Part shown: positions 33,913-44,382 of the stretch, in pieces
Position numbering within the stretch: the stretch's first letter is position 1
Layout: each line of letters opens with the position of its first letter
From: Nocardia araoensis NBRC 100135
Lineage (GTDB): Bacteria; Actinomycetota; Actinomycetes; Mycobacteriales; Mycobacteriaceae
NCBI RefSeq assembly: GCF_000308435.1
Contig: NZ_BAFR01000124.1
Coordinates: 92,248-156,247, forward strand
Direction: 5' to 3'
DNA: 64,000 bases
Notes under the pieces: generated by a model
What the model was told of the DNA's origin: nothing
Databases searched by the model: none
Seen by the model: the letters and a program-made list of their open reading frames with translations, nothing else
Position numbers and translations under genes: made by a program

Positions 33913-35586
33913 ATGGGATCGGTACCCGTGCCTGAAAACGTATCCGTTTCAGATCCCTCGTCCCTCGCACGCTTCGCTCGGCGCACCCTTCTCAAGGGCA
34001 GCGCGGCCGCCGCCGCCACCGCCACCGCGGTGTCGGCCGCAGGGCGCGCGGAAGCCGCGACACCGGTGTTCCGGCACGGCGTCGCCTCGGGGGACCCGCT
34101 TCCCGACGGCGTGATCATCTGGACTCGGGTGACCGTCTCCGACGACGCCACCGCCGGCTCCGGCCTGGGCGACCCCGCCACCGTCCAGTGGGAGATCGCC
34201 GCGGACGAGCGGTTCGCCTCGGTCGCCGCCGCCGGCACCGTGACGGCCTCAGCGGAGTCCGACCACACGGTGAAGGTCGACGTTTCCGGCCTGGCTCCGG
34301 GTGTCGAATACTTCTATCGGTTCAGCGCCCTGGGCCAGACCTCTTCGGTGGGCCGCACCAAGACCGCGCCCGCCGCCGCGGACGCTCCTGACCGCCTTCG
34401 ATTCGGCGTGGTGTCGTGCTCGAACTGGGAGGCGGGCTACTTCGGCGCCTACCGGCATCTTGCCGCCCGTACCGACCTGGACGCGATCGTGCACCTGGGC
34501 GACTACATCTACGAATACGGCCGCGGCAAGTACGGCGGCCGCAACGGCACCGTGCGCCCGCACGATCCGGCCGACGAGATCGTCAGCCTGGCTGACTACC
34601 GCATTCGCCACGCCCAGTACAAGACCGACCCCGACCTGCTCGGCCTGCACGCCACCCTGCCGTTCATCTGCACCTGGGACGACCACGAATCCGCGGACAA
34701 CTCCTGGTCCGGCGGCGCGAACAACCACGATCCGGCCACCGAGGGCAGCTGGGCCGACCGGCGTGCCGCCTCCGCGCAGGCCTACCTGGAATGGATGCCG
34801 GTCCGCGCGTCCGGCTCCGGCGCCGACGTGCGGATCTACCGCAGGCTGCGCTTCGGCACCCTGGCCGAACTCACGATGCTGGATCTGCGCAGCTACCGCG
34901 ACCAGGAGGCGAAGCCGGGCGCGAACTGGCGAGAGGCCGACAACCCGGCGCGCACCATCACGGGCAAGGCGCAGATGGAATGGCTGACCGCGGGCTTGTC
35001 CTCCGCGCCGGTGCGCTGGAAGCTGGTCGGCAACTCGGTCATGATCGCCCCGCTGGTCTTTCCGCCGCTCGAGCCCGCCACCACGGCGGCGATCACCAGC
35101 ACCATGGGCCTCCCGCAGTCCGGACCGTCGTTGAACGGCGACCAGTGGGACGGTTACACCGCCGACCGCACGCGGCTGTTCCGCGCCATCGTCGACCAGC
35201 AGATCTCCGACGTGCTGTTCCTGACCGGCGATATCCACTCCTCGTGGGCCGCCGATCTCCCCTTGGACGCGGCCGACTACCCGGGCGGCGCGACGGCGGG
35301 CGCCGAGTTCGTGGTGCCGTCGGTGACCTCGACCAGCATCGGGGACATGCTCCGGGCGAACTCCGCTCCGATCGCCGAATCGATCAAGACGGTCAACCGC
35401 CACCTGCGTTACGTGGACTTGGATGCGCACGGCTACGGCGTTCTGGAGGTCACCCCGGAGCACGCGCAGATGGACTGGTACTACCTGCTGGATGTGGCGG
35501 ACCCGAATTCCGGTGTGCGGCACGGAGCCTCGTTCGCCGTCCGGTCCGGCGGCCGGATCGAGCCGCGGCAGGTACCGCTCGGCTGA
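33913..35586 (+). CDS. PhoD-like alkaline phosphatase/phosphodiesterase, Tat-exported
   Basis: A 557-residue secreted phosphoesterase. A twin-arginine signal ([20 protein letters not shown], Arg23-Arg24) is followed by a PhoD N-terminal Ig-like domain ([20 protein letters not shown]) and a metallophosphatase domain with [41 protein letters not shown] and [11 protein letters not shown], the metal ligands of PhoD. Expected to release phosphate from phosphodiesters outside the membrane using Fe/Ca. A GTG at 33928 is an alternative start (VPENVSV). No Pho box was identified. Confidence 0.9.
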   Translation: MGSVPVPENVSVSDPSSLARFARRTLLKGSAAAAATATAVSAAGRAEAATPVFRHGVASGDPLPDGVIIWTRVTVSDDATAGSGLGDPATVQWEIAADERFASVAAAGTVTASAESDHTVKVDVSGLAPGVEYFYRFSALGQTSSVGRTKTAPAAADAPDRLRFGVVSCSNWEAGYFGAYRHLAARTDLDAIVHLGDYIYEYGRGKYGGRNGTVRPHDPADEIVSLADYRIRHAQYKTDPDLLGLHATLPFICTWDDHESADNSWSGGANNHDPATEGSWADRRAASAQAYLEWMPVRASGSGADVRIYRRLRFGTLAELTMLDLRSYRDQEAKPGANWREADNPARTITGKAQMEWLTAGLSSAPVRWKLVGNSVMIAPLVFPPLEPATTAAITSTMGLPQSGPSLNGDQWDGYTADRTRLFRAIVDQQISDVLFLTGDIHSSWAADLPLDAADYPGGATAGAEFVVPSVTSTSIGDMLRANSAPIAESIKTVNRHLRYVDLDAHGYGVLEVTPEHAQMDWYYLLDVADPNSGVRHGASFAVRSGGRIEPRQVPLG

Positions 35587-35757
35587 GCGCTGCGGGTGGT
35601 CACTCTCCGCCCGTGCATCGCGTGCGTCGACCGCTGGTGGCGGCTACTCGCACCCGGCGCGGGCGGAGCTCGGCGCTTGGGCCCCCACAATCGAGTGGAG
35701 ACCGGCACAGAGGCCGGCCGTGTGCGAGCCGGGTTCAGCGGCTGCCGTGCCGCGGGC

Positions 35758-36927
35758 CTATTCCCCCCAGCGCTCTTCCAGCATCGCCGAGACGTCCTCG
35801 GCGAAATCCCCCACGATGTCGTCCCCGGTGCAGCGCGCGTCTTCGGCGAGCGCCGCCCAGCGGTTGATCAGTGCCGCCGAGCGGGGCACCGACAGTCCGT
35901 GCTCCCTGGCGGCCGCGATGCGGGTGTGGTCGGCGGGCAGGAACCAGTAAGTGGACAGCCAGACCCAGATCAGCCGGGCTTCCAGGATGCGCTCGGCCAG
36001 CTGGTCGTCGTCGGCCAGCGCGGGCCACACGCCAACGACCTCCGCGCGCCAGGCCTCCACCATCTGCCGCGCCCGTTCCCGGGAGAGCTCGACATCGCAC
36101 AGGCAGCCGGGGAAGGACACCAGCGCATAGGCGATGTCCAGGGTGGCGTCGCGGAACCCGCCCCATTCGTAGTCGAGGAAGCGAGCTCCCTCCTCGTTCA
36201 AGATCACGTTGTCCGGGCACAGGTCCGACGGGCTGAACGCGCGGAAGCGGCCCGCGGAGTACAGCCGGTTCCCACGCACGATGCGCTCGGCGATCTCGCC
36301 CGGCACCTCGATGCCCAGCTCGCGCTGGAGCAGGCCGGGCACCTCGGCGATCGCCGACTCGGCCTGCTGAGCGATGCCGTCCACCCGGTGCACCACATCG
36401 ACCCGGCGCAGCAGCGCGACGAAGTCCGCCTCGCGCCCGACGGTGGCGGCGTGCATCCGGCCGAGCGCCTGGGCGAACGCCATCAGGGCGTTGCGGGTGG
36501 CGGGCTCGGCCCCGGAGCGGAGCACGGCGGTCAGCAGGGAGTTCTCACCGAGGTCGCTGAGGATCAGCAGACGGTCGGGAAGGCTGTGTGCGATCAGGTA
36601 GGCGCCCGGCCGGTGTTCCCGGCTCAGCGCGGTGGTGAACTGATAGGACACCGTCTCGCGGAGGAACGCGGAATCGATGCTGGCCACCCCCGGCGCCAAG
36701 CCACCGGTCCGGCGATCCTGGGCAGCGCCGCGAACCTGCTTGATGATCAGGGTTCGCGGCAGGGAAAAGGCGTTTTCCGCTACACGCACGCGTAGGACCG
36801 TCGTCCTACCACTACCGCTGAGTTCGATCGGATCGCTCAGCTTTACCGGAGCACCCATTCGCTTTGTGAGCAACTGTTGCGCTGCGGACACGACTTCGGC
36901 GGCGCGTTCGGCCAATAGTGCGGTCAT
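35758..36927 (-). CDS. Phosphotransferase (APH/choline-kinase fold)
   Basis: A 389-residue kinase-like protein. The catalytic loop reads FSPSDLCPDNVIL and the metal loop FLDYEWGGFRDATLDIAYAL. The usual HGD of APH enzymes is PSD here, but the catalytic Asp and the Asn five residues later are kept, and the metal Asp is present. A Lys in LIIKQVRG is likely the ATP-binding lysine. The substrate is unknown; antibiotic resistance should not be assumed. The stop lies 171 bases from the convergent phosphatase gene. Confidence 0.8.
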   Translation of the reverse strand: MTALLAERAAEVVSAAQQLLTKRMGAPVKLSDPIELSGSGRTTVLRVRVAENAFSLPRTLIIKQVRGAAQDRRTGGLAPGVASIDSAFLRETVSYQFTTALSREHRPGAYLIAHSLPDRLLILSDLGENSLLTAVLRSGAEPATRNALMAFAQALGRMHAATVGREADFVALLRRVDVVHRVDGIAQQAESAIAEVPGLLQRELGIEVPGEIAERIVRGNRLYSAGRFRAFSPSDLCPDNVILNEEGARFLDYEWGGFRDATLDIAYALVSFPGCLCDVELSRERARQMVEAWRAEVVGVWPALADDDQLAERILEARLIWVWLSTYWFLPADHTRIAAAREHGLSVPRSAALINRWAALAEDARCTGDDIVGDFAEDVSAMLEERWGE

Positions 36928-37117
36928 CGCCTCTCAAAGTACTCGCATGGGGTCACTTCTAGCGAGCGGTTACACAACCTTTCCGCGTCGCTCGGCGTGT
37001 CTGCGGCCCGGCCGGACGGCGACCGCCGGTCGCTTGACACCTCTGCACCCGTCGGGTTTTCTCATCCTCAACTGCCCTGCGCCACACCGCAAACCAGTTG
37101 AGTGGAAAGGTCTACGC

Positions 37118-38089
37118 ATGACCGAAACCCCGCCCCCCACACCCAAACAATCAGGTGGCGGCGCTCCCTCCCCGAACGACGACGAGCGCTTCGCGGCGCG
37201 GCCCGGGCAACACGAGAGCCCGAACCCGCAGGCTCCAGGGCCCGGGACCGGGCACGCCCGCCACGAGATGGCGGGTCAGGCCGGCTATCCGCAGTTCGAG
37301 GGCCCCGGCGCGGCGCACTACGGCAACGAACCGCTGGAACCGCCCCCGCCCGTGGGCGCCGGGCACCCCAGTTACGGCCCGCAGGGCACCGGGCCCGGCT
37401 GGGCGCCGTCCGGCACCGCGCCCGCCCCGGAGCCGATCTACGGCTACCAGCAGGTCCCCACCGGTCCGGGCACACTGGACGTGGGCCGGGCGATCAGTTT
37501 CGGCTGGGCGCGGCTGTGGTCCAATCCCGGGCCGTGGGTCGGAGTGACCGCGGTGGGCCTGGTCGTCTACCTGGCGTTCGTGCTCGTCGTCCAACTCGCC
37601 GACCCCACGTCGATGCTGCCGGTGCTGCTGATCTTCTTGGCGGTCATGGCCGGGATATGGCTGCTGCAGGCGGCGATGGTGCGCGGCGCACTGTACGAAA
37701 CAGACGGCACCCCACCGTCTTTCGGCTCCTACTTCCGCTTCGTGAACGCGGGCAACGTGCTGCTCACCGCACTGCTGGCGTTCACGCTGACCTTCCTCGG
37801 GTCGGCGCTCTGCTTGTTTCCCGGGTTGATCGCCGGATGGCTGTGCATGTTCTCGCTGCACTTCGTGGTCGATCAGGACCAGGGCCCTTTCGAGGCGCTG
37901 AAGTCCAGCTTCATGCTGGTGGTCGCCAACGCCTGGCAGGTGCTGCTGCTGGCGCTGGCGGTGCTGGTGATCACCTTCCTCGGGCTGCTGCTGTGCGGTT
38001 TCGGCCTGCTGATCGCGGGCCCGGTCGCCGTGATCGCGGTGACCTACGCCTACCGGGTGCTCACCGGAGGCACTGTCGCGGCAGTGTGA
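37118..38089 (+). CDS. Pro/Gly-rich multi-helix membrane protein (Rv2560 type)
   Basis: A 323-residue protein with a disordered N-terminus of about 115 residues rich in Pro, Gly and Ala (PQAPGPGTGHARHEM, EPPPPVGAGHPSYGPQG), then five or six hydrophobic segments from LWSNPGPWVGVTAVGLVVYL to the C-terminus. The position next to rarA and the overall design match M. tuberculosis Rv2560, a proline/glycine-rich membrane protein of unknown role. ATG 37118 has GGAAAGG upstream. It converges on the DUF389 gene with seven bases between stops. Confidence 0.85.
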   Translation: MTETPPPTPKQSGGGAPSPNDDERFAARPGQHESPNPQAPGPGTGHARHEMAGQAGYPQFEGPGAAHYGNEPLEPPPPVGAGHPSYGPQGTGPGWAPSGTAPAPEPIYGYQQVPTGPGTLDVGRAISFGWARLWSNPGPWVGVTAVGLVVYLAFVLVVQLADPTSMLPVLLIFLAVMAGIWLLQAAMVRGALYETDGTPPSFGSYFRFVNAGNVLLTALLAFTLTFLGSALCLFPGLIAGWLCMFSLHFVVDQDQGPFEALKSSFMLVVANAWQVLLLALAVLVITFLGLLLCGFGLLIAGPVAVIAVTYAYRVLTGGTVAAV

Positions 38090-38096
38090 GGTCCGC

Positions 38097-39065
38097 TCAC
38101 TTCTCGATCAGTGAGCGCATGCCGACCCAGCGTTTGAATCGTTGCACCGGACCGGCCTCGCTACCCGCGCGCGGCCGGAGCTGGAGCACGATGATCCCGG
38201 CCACGATGATGCCCGCCATGTTCACCGCCAGCTGACCCGCGGAGAGGAACGCCACCCGCCACTCCCCCAGAGTCGCCGCGATCACGGCGAATCCGGCGGC
38301 GGGCACGGTGGTCACCGAGATGAACACGCCGACCAGCGCGGCCGACTTCGCGGTCACCAGCGACAGCATGCCCGCCGCACCCGCAAGCAGCGCGACGACG
38401 AGTGAGAACGGGCCCACCTGATAGATGAAGTCGACCTGCTCGACGCTGCTCACCCCGTCCATGGTGATCCACCCGACCTGCTCCCACACCAGCGCCGCAA
38501 CCAAGGTGACCACCATCGCCACCGGAAACCCGACCGCGAGCGCGATCGCCGAGCGGCGGGCGAGCCGGAAGTCCTTGCGCACCAACGCCACCGCGAAAGC
38601 GGCCAGCGGACCGAACTCCGGACCGACGACCATCGCGCCGACGATCGTCACCGGCGAATCGGTCGCGACACCCACGGCGGCGAGCAGGCAGGCGATCGTG
38701 AGGAACGCGAGAAACGTCGCGTTGAGGCTCGACTCCTCGTGCGTCTGCGCGAGCAGTTCCTCCCACACCACCGCGTCGCTCGGATCCCCGGGCGCCTCGT
38801 GCACCGCGCGCTCGCCCGCCTCCGACAGGACCGTCTCGACCGGCGTGAGCGTCATCCCGCCGGACCGGCAGACGCCCAGCGCGGTCAAGTCGTCGAGTAC
38901 GTCGTTGGCGGCCTCGCGAGCCACGTCCGCCTGGACGAGATCGCCCTTCGGCTCGAGCGCCGCCCCGCGGGCCAGGGTCACGTGCGTGACCCCGGGATCG
39001 GCGGCGAGTACCGCGAGCACCTCGTCGGTGAGTTCCGGCGGGCTGATCAGGCGCAAGTGCAGCAA
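38097..39065 (-). CDS. DUF389 membrane protein
   Basis: A 322-residue protein with a soluble ACT-like N-terminal part (about 1-95, MLHLRLISPPELTDEVLAVL) and six or so membrane helices. It carries the DUF389 hallmarks SSLNATFLAFLTIACLLAAV, VTIVGAMVVGPEFGPLAAFA and FISVTTVPAAG. The family is widespread and of unknown function. It is downstream of aspS on the same strand. Confidence 0.9.
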   Translation of the reverse strand: MLHLRLISPPELTDEVLAVLAADPGVTHVTLARGAALEPKGDLVQADVAREAANDVLDDLTALGVCRSGGMTLTPVETVLSEAGERAVHEAPGDPSDAVVWEELLAQTHEESSLNATFLAFLTIACLLAAVGVATDSPVTIVGAMVVGPEFGPLAAFAVALVRKDFRLARRSAIALAVGFPVAMVVTLVAALVWEQVGWITMDGVSSVEQVDFIYQVGPFSLVVALLAGAAGMLSLVTAKSAALVGVFISVTTVPAAGFAVIAATLGEWRVAFLSAGQLAVNMAGIIVAGIIVLQLRPRAGSEAGPVQRFKRWVGMRSLIEK

Positions 39066-39128
39066 CAGGTTTCCTCGCGGTCGGGCAGTCTCAGCTGACC
39101 AGAAGGTACCGTTCGCCTCGGCGCCCCG

Positions 39129-40922
39129 CTACGACGCGGTCTCGGCGTGCTCGCCCTTCCTCTGCTCCGGCTTGACGTCCAGACCCGCTTCTTTGCGCTG
39201 CAGTTCGCTGATCGGCGCGGGCGCGTCGGTCAGCGGATCCACGCCGCCGCCGGTCTTCGGGAACGCGATGACCTCGCGGATCGAGTCCTCCCCCGCCAGC
39301 AGCGCGGTGACCCGGTCCCAGCCGAAGGCGATGCCGCCGTGCGGCGGCGCGCCGAAGGCGAAGGCGTCCAGCAGGAAGCCGAACTGCTCCTGCGCCTCCT
39401 CGGGGGTGATGCCCATCACGTCGAAGACGCGTTCCTGCACGTCCCGACGGTGGATACGAATCGAGCCCCCGCCGATCTCGTTGCCGTTGCAGACGATGTC
39501 GTAGGCGTAGGCCAGCGCCGACCCCGGATCGGTGTCGAAGGTGTCCAGCGACTCCGGCTTCGGCGAGGTGAACGCGTGGTGCACCGCGGTCCACGCGGAG
39601 TGGCCCACCGCCACGTCGCCGCTCGCGGTCGCCTCGACGGTCGGCTCGAACAGCGGCGCGTCCACGATCCACACGAACGACCAGGCGTCCTCGTCGATGA
39701 GACCGACCTTGCGGGCGATCTCGACGCGCGCCGCACCGAGCAACGCGCGCTGCGCCTTCGCGGCGCCCGCGGCGAAGAACACGCAGTCGCCCGGAACGGC
39801 GCCGACGTGCTTGGCCAAGCCATCGCGCTCGGCCTCGCTGAGGTTCTTGGCGACCGGGCCGCCCAGTGTGCCGTCCTCGTTCACCAGCACGTACGCCAGC
39901 CCCTTGGCGCCGCGCTGCTTGGCCCATTCCTGCCAGGCGTCGAGCTGGCGACGCGGCTGGCTCGCACCGCCCGGCATGACCACCGCGCCGACGTAGGGCG
40001 CCTGGAACACCCGGAAGGGGGTGTCCTTGAAGTAGTCGGTGCACTCGGTGATCTCCACACCGAAACGCAGGTCGGGCTTGTCGCTACCGAATCGGCGCAT
40101 GGCCTCGGCGTACGTCATGTGGGGGATGGGAGTCGGGATCTCGTAGCCGATCAGCTTCCACAGCGCGACCAGGATCTCCTCGGCCAGCAGGATCACGTCC
40201 TCCTGGCGCACGAAGCTCATCTCGATGTCGAGCTGGGTGAACTCCGGCTGGCGGTCGGCACGGAAGTCCTCGTCCCGGTAGCACCGCGCGATCTGGAAGT
40301 ACCGTTCGATGCCGCCGACCATGAGCAGCTGCTTGAACAGCTGCGGGCTCTGCGGCAAGGCGTAGAAGTTACCCGGCTGCAGGCGGGCCGGGACCACGAA
40401 GTCGCGCGCGCCCTCGGGCGTGGACCGGGTCAGCGTCGGGGTCTCCACCTCGACGAACTCGTGGCGGCCGAGCACCTCGCGAGCGGCCGCGTTGACCTTG
40501 GACCGCAGCCGGATGGCGTGCGCCGGGCCCTCGCGGCGCAGATCCAGGTAGCGATGCTTCAGGCGCGCTTCCTCACCGGGCTGCTCGTCCAGCTGGAATG
40601 GCAGCGGGGCGCTCTCGTTCAGCACTTCGAGCTCGGTGACGTTCACCTCGATGGCGCCGGTCGGCAGTTCCGGGTTCTCGTTGCCGCTCGGCCGCGGTTC
40701 CACGGTGCCGGTGACGCGCACGCAGTACTCCGCGCGCAGCCGGTGCGCCTGCGCGGCGGGTTCACCCTCGCGGAACACCGCTTGGGCCACACCGGACGCG
40801 TCGCGCAGATCGATGAAGATCACCCCACCGTGGTCACGCCGCCGGGCCACCCAGCCGGTGAGAGTGACGGTCTGACCGGCATGCTCGCTTCGCAGCGAAC
40901 CAGCCAAGTGGGTGCGCAGCAC
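39129..40922 (-). CDS. aspS: Aspartyl-tRNA synthetase
   Basis: 597 residues, the size of a bacterial-type AspRS with an inserted GAD domain. The N-terminal OB fold ([20 protein letters not shown]) recognises the anticodon. Class II motif 2 is seen as [19 protein letters not shown] and motif 3 as [19 protein letters not shown] 40922 ([19 protein letters not shown]) is the start; readings further upstream have no homology. Such actinobacterial enzymes may be non-discriminating (Asp/Asn), which sequence alone does not settle. Confidence 0.96.
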   Translation of the reverse strand: MLRTHLAGSLRSEHAGQTVTLTGWVARRRDHGGVIFIDLRDASGVAQAVFREGEPAAQAHRLRAEYCVRVTGTVEPRPSGNENPELPTGAIEVNVTELEVLNESAPLPFQLDEQPGEEARLKHRYLDLRREGPAHAIRLRSKVNAAAREVLGRHEFVEVETPTLTRSTPEGARDFVVPARLQPGNFYALPQSPQLFKQLLMVGGIERYFQIARCYRDEDFRADRQPEFTQLDIEMSFVRQEDVILLAEEILVALWKLIGYEIPTPIPHMTYAEAMRRFGSDKPDLRFGVEITECTDYFKDTPFRVFQAPYVGAVVMPGGASQPRRQLDAWQEWAKQRGAKGLAYVLVNEDGTLGGPVAKNLSEAERDGLAKHVGAVPGDCVFFAAGAAKAQRALLGAARVEIARKVGLIDEDAWSFVWIVDAPLFEPTVEATASGDVAVGHSAWTAVHHAFTSPKPESLDTFDTDPGSALAYAYDIVCNGNEIGGGSIRIHRRDVQERVFDVMGITPEEAQEQFGFLLDAFAFGAPPHGGIAFGWDRVTALLAGEDSIREVIAFPKTGGGVDPLTDAPAPISELQRKEAGLDVKPEQRKGEHAETAS

Positions 40923-41112
40923 GGGGTTCCTTTCGACGACTCTGGCACCGGCGCGATGTGACCAGGTGCGAGTCCATCGTAGTGAGACACATTCGGTGAG
41001 TGGAAACCGATATCGGCGCGCCCGTGCCAAGCTGTATCCGAGGGAGTGTGCACCGGGGTCCCGAACGACCGAGGGTTGGGTGGCCCCGGGGACGAGCGAG
41101 AAAGCGACGACG

Positions 41113-42036
41113 ATGACCTTCAACGAGGGCATGCAGATCGACCCCGACCGGGTTTCGTCCGGAGGTCCCGGCATGGGCGGCAAGCTCGCGCTGGGCGGCG
41201 GAGCGGGCGGGCTCATCGTGCTGGTGCTGGCGCTGCTGCTGGGCGGCGACCCCGGATCCATCCTCGGCAACTTCACCGGCTCGCCGGACCAGAGCCAGAC
41301 GCAGCCGGGCACGGCAGGCACGCCGAGCCACTGCAAGACCGGCGCGGATGCCAACAAATACGTCGACTGCCGGGTGGCGCTCACCGCGCAGAGCCTGGAC
41401 GCCGTGTGGTCGGCCGAGCTGCCGAAGCAGGCGGGCAAGCGCTACGCGCAGCCGAAGGTCGTGCTCTTCTCCGGAGCCACCTCAACCGGATGCGGAAACG
41501 CCACCAGCGCGGTGGGGCCGTTCTACTGCCCCGCCGACCGGACCGCGTACTTCGACACCAGCTTCTTCCAGGAACTGGTGGATCGCTTCGGTTCCAGCGG
41601 CGGCCCGCTGGCGCAGGAATACGTCGTGGCGCACGAGATCGGCCACCACATCCAGAACCTTCTCGGTGACATCGGCCGCGCACAGCGCGATCCACGCGGG
41701 GCGGACTCCGACGCGGTGCGCACCGAATTGCAGGCCGACTGCTACGCGGGCATCTGGGCGCATTTCGCGGACAAGCAGCCTGCGCCGGGCAGCGGCCAGC
41801 CGTTCCTGAAACCGTTGTCGGACAAGGACGTCAACGATGCGCTGTCGGCAGCCGCGGCGGTCGGCGACGACCGTATCCAGCGCGCGGCGCAGGGCCGGGT
41901 GAATCCCGAAGCATGGACGCACGGTTCGTCCGACCAGCGGCAGAAGTGGTTCCTCACCGGCTACAAGACCGGTCAGGTCCGAGCTTGCGACACCTACTCC
42001 GCGCCGGATCTGAACAACCCGTCCGGCCTGCGGTAG
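41113..42036 (+). CDS. Membrane-anchored zinc metallopeptidase (YpfJ family)
   Basis: A 307-residue protein with a short cytoplasmic start, one membrane helix at about 25-44, a Gln/Pro/Gly-rich linker, and a neutral zinc metallopeptidase domain with [11 protein letters not shown] (His174, Glu175, His178) and the downstream [16 protein letters not shown] block. Two cysteine pairs are possible in the outer domain. The relation to aspS and the design resemble M. tuberculosis Rv2575. Natural substrates are unknown. ATG 41113 starts the MTFNEG reading, divergent from aspS. Confidence 0.9.
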   Translation: MTFNEGMQIDPDRVSSGGPGMGGKLALGGGAGGLIVLVLALLLGGDPGSILGNFTGSPDQSQTQPGTAGTPSHCKTGADANKYVDCRVALTAQSLDAVWSAELPKQAGKRYAQPKVVLFSGATSTGCGNATSAVGPFYCPADRTAYFDTSFFQELVDRFGSSGGPLAQEYVVAHEIGHHIQNLLGDIGRAQRDPRGADSDAVRTELQADCYAGIWAHFADKQPAPGSGQPFLKPLSDKDVNDALSAAAAVGDDRIQRAAQGRVNPEAWTHGSSDQRQKWFLTGYKTGQVRACDTYSAPDLNNPSGLR

Positions 42037-42053
42037 CACCGAATCCGATCGAT

Positions 42054-42090
42054 ACAGCGCGCCGAGTCCCGCCGCGGGCGGGCGCGCTGT
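42054..42090 (+). terminator. Hairpin after the metallopeptidase gene
   Basis: Perfect 10-base arms ACAGCGCGCC (42054-42063) and GGCGCGCTGT (42081-42090); the 17-base loop can itself fold through CCCGC/GCGGG. No T tract. It lies 18 bases after the stop and before the next plus-strand gene. Confidence 0.5.
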
Positions 42091-42152
42091 CATGATCTAC
42101 GCAGTTCGTCTGTGCCGCAGGCGGACACGGACAGCACCGGAAGATGGGATCG

Positions 42153-42689
42153 ATGCGAGTAACGAAAGCCGTTCTGCTGGTTGTGACGCTGATCGTCGCG
42201 GTGGGCTCGGGCGCCGCCACGGCCGACCCGGCACTGGATCGGCCCAGTGCGCTACCGCCGATCGCCGCGCCGCTGGCGCTGTTCACGCTGACCACCATTC
42301 CGGACGGATGGCAAACCAGGACGGATCTGCGACCGCAGATGGAGATCTTCGCCGACGGCCGTGCCGTCAGCAGTCCCGACGCCGTGGCCGCCGAGCGCCG
42401 CCCCGAGACTCCACCGAAACGGATCGACGGCCATATTCCCGCCGACGTGCTGAACGCGGCGCTGGCGGAGACCAAAGCGCTCGCCACGGCGGATCTCGGC
42501 GTGCCGAAGGCCACGGACCAGAGCAGCCGGATCATCGACCTCATGCCGCAGTCGCCGTCGGACGACGTACATCTGGTGGTGTACTCGCCGGACACCACCG
42601 AAGGACTCGGCGCCGAGCAGCAGGCCGCGCGCAAACGCGTCGCCGATCTCTACCGGAAGCTGATCGACTCGTTCGTGCCGGACAACTGA
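42153..42689 (+). CDS. Secreted protein of unknown function
   Basis: A 178-residue product. The N-terminal 24 residues are a signal peptide (KAVLLVVTLIVAVGSGAATA, cleavage likely before DPALD). The mature part contains a short beta-rich region (FTLTTIPDGWQ, MEIFADGRAV) and a charged C-terminus; a similar secreted or membrane protein lies near Rv2575 in mycobacteria, though I cannot name a family. ATG 42153 is preferred over 42144 because it opens directly into the signal peptide. Confidence 0.75.
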   Translation: MRVTKAVLLVVTLIVAVGSGAATADPALDRPSALPPIAAPLALFTLTTIPDGWQTRTDLRPQMEIFADGRAVSSPDAVAAERRPETPPKRIDGHIPADVLNAALAETKALATADLGVPKATDQSSRIIDLMPQSPSDDVHLVVYSPDTTEGLGAEQQAARKRVADLYRKLIDSFVPDN

Positions 42690-42701
42690 GGCTCTGCTGG
42701 T

Positions 42702-42736
42702 CACCCGGCCCGGCGGTGATCCGTTCGGACCGGGTG
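42702..42736. terminator. Hairpin between convergent genes
   Basis: Arms CACCCGGCCCG (42702-42712) and CGGACCGGGTG (42726-42736) pair at 10 of 11 positions around a 13-base loop, in the 73-base gap between the secreted-protein gene and the large T7SS-associated gene. No T tract. Confidence 0.4.
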
Positions 42737-42762
42737 CGGCGCGTCGCCTGCCCGGCGTGGCC

Positions 42763-44382
42763 TCAGAACTGGTCCTGCTCGTAGTCCGAACTGATGATCT
42801 CGTCCGAGTGCGTCGCACCGATGACGTCCGGCGTCGACTCACCCAGCGGACCGGTCAGATCGTCGTTGCCGGTCGGGCTCAGGTAGGGCTGCACCGTGCG
42901 CGAGTGTTCCTCGTCGTTGCTGCGCTGCCCCCCTGCGGCGCCCGGGCCGCCCATGAAGCTGCTCGATCCCGCGGGTGTGGTGCTCGCGGGTGCACCGGTA
43001 CCCAATGAAGTGCCCGGCACGCCGGCGACCGGCCGGATCGGCGGAACTGCGGTGCCGGGCAGGCCGCTGGTTCTGGGAACCGAGGATGTGCTCGGACTGC
43101 CGGGACGGCCGGGGCTGCTGCCGAACAGGCTGCTCGGCGTGCCGTGGCTGGTGGTCGGACTGTGCGAGGTGCTGTGCACCGACGACGGCGTGGTCGAGGG
43201 CGACGTGGTCCCCGGCGTGGCGGAGTCCAGGCCCGCCGCCTTGGTCGCGGTCTCCGACGCGGTCGACTGCGCCTGCTCCAGGATCGGTTGCCCGACGTTC
43301 TCCGCCAGCGCCTGCGCGACCTCCTGCGGCGCGGGCCCTCCGCCCGGCGCGACCAGCTGCTGCACCATGCCGCTGAGCTCGGCGGTCTTGCCTGCCAGGT
43401 CTCCGCGGGTCGCGTTGACCACACCGACGGCCTGACCGAGGTGTTCGGTGGCCGAGGCCATCAGCGTCGCCTGGGCGGGCGGGGTCAGGATCACCGGCGC
43501 GAGCGCGGTCGCCTGGGTGGCGAACGACGACGCGATGCCGAGCAGTTGCGCGTTGCCCTGCTGCACCACGGTGGCGGCGCGCTGCGTGAGCTCGGAGATG
43601 TCGATGCCCCGCTGGCTGGTCTCGCGCCCCTCCACGTTCGCCTGCTGGCTCGCGGCCTGGGCGTTGCGCGCGGCCTGGCTCTGCCACAGCTGCTCGACCG
43701 TGCTCATGCTGCCCTTGCCGACCTGCATGGCCATCTCGATGACCTTGGAGGACTGGCTGAGGATCGCGGTCGGATCGAACGCGCCGATGACGCCGGTGCC
43801 GAAGCTGCTCAGCAGGTCCAGGATCGGCTTCATCAAGAGGTCGACGCCGGGCAGCGCGGGCACCGCGACACCCTGCAGCAGGGCAGCCACCGGATCGGCG
43901 GGCAGAGCGGGCAGCGATCCGGCCGCGGCCGCCGCCTGGTTCACCGTGCCCGCGATCGCGCTCGGCGCGGCGGCGAGTGCCCCGTTCAGCACGCCGTTCG
44001 CCTGATCGAGCGCCGCGTCGATCGCGGGCGCCGCGATCTGTCCGATCGCGGTGTTCGTGTCCCCGAGCAGCGCGGACGCCTCGTGCACGAAGCCGTGCCC
44101 GTCCTCGGCGCTCGGGGCCCCGCTCAGCCCGGGCAGACCGCCGGGCACGGTGGCGGCCGAGTGCTGATCCTCGGAGATCTTGCGGGACAGCACGAATTCG
44201 GGCGGCTCGATGGGGGGCAGGTCCTCGGGCAACTGCGGCAGCGGCAGGTCGAGCACCGCCTGAGCCGGTGTCTGCTGCAGGGCGTCCAGCACGGTCTGCT
44301 GGCCGATGGCGACGTTCTGCTCGGCCGCGTGCGCGACAGCGTGGCCCTCCGGCGCGATGACGCCGCTGTCGAGCGGCCTCAT
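42763..44382 (-). CDS. Large helical, Ser/Thr/Pro-tailed partner of a type VII secretion target
   Basis: A 539-residue protein starting MRPLDSGVIAPEGHAVAHAA. Residues 1-350 are Ala/Gln-rich and mostly helical, with repeated glycine-poor amphipathic stretches (QLWQSQAARNAQAASQQA, ATVVQQGNAQLLGIASSFA). Residues about 370-490 are Ser/Thr/Pro-rich (TTSPSTTPSSVHSTSHSPTT), and the end is acidic (SDEIISSDYEQDQF). No catalytic domain is recognised. Its start overlaps the stop of the upstream small T7SS-target gene (ATGA), so the two are co-translated and probably act together, much as EspC-like proteins pair with a larger partner. Confidence 0.75.
   Translation of the reverse strand: MRPLDSGVIAPEGHAVAHAAEQNVAIGQQTVLDALQQTPAQAVLDLPLPQLPEDLPPIEPPEFVLSRKISEDQHSAATVPGGLPGLSGAPSAEDGHGFVHEASALLGDTNTAIGQIAAPAIDAALDQANGVLNGALAAAPSAIAGTVNQAAAAAGSLPALPADPVAALLQGVAVPALPGVDLLMKPILDLLSSFGTGVIGAFDPTAILSQSSKVIEMAMQVGKGSMSTVEQLWQSQAARNAQAASQQANVEGRETSQRGIDISELTQRAATVVQQGNAQLLGIASSFATQATALAPVILTPPAQATLMASATEHLGQAVGVVNATRGDLAGKTAELSGMVQQLVAPGGGPAPQEVAQALAENVGQPILEQAQSTASETATKAAGLDSATPGTTSPSTTPSSVHSTSHSPTTSHGTPSSLFGSSPGRPGSPSTSSVPRTSGLPGTAVPPIRPVAGVPGTSLGTGAPASTTPAGSSSFMGGPGAAGGQRSNDEEHSRTVQPYLSPTGNDDLTGPLGESTPDVIGATHSDEIISSDYEQDQF

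Noticed and set aside
35758..36927. Aminoglycoside resistance gene
   Set aside because: Only the general APH/choline-kinase fold is supported; the HGD motif is altered and no specific resistance family is recognised.
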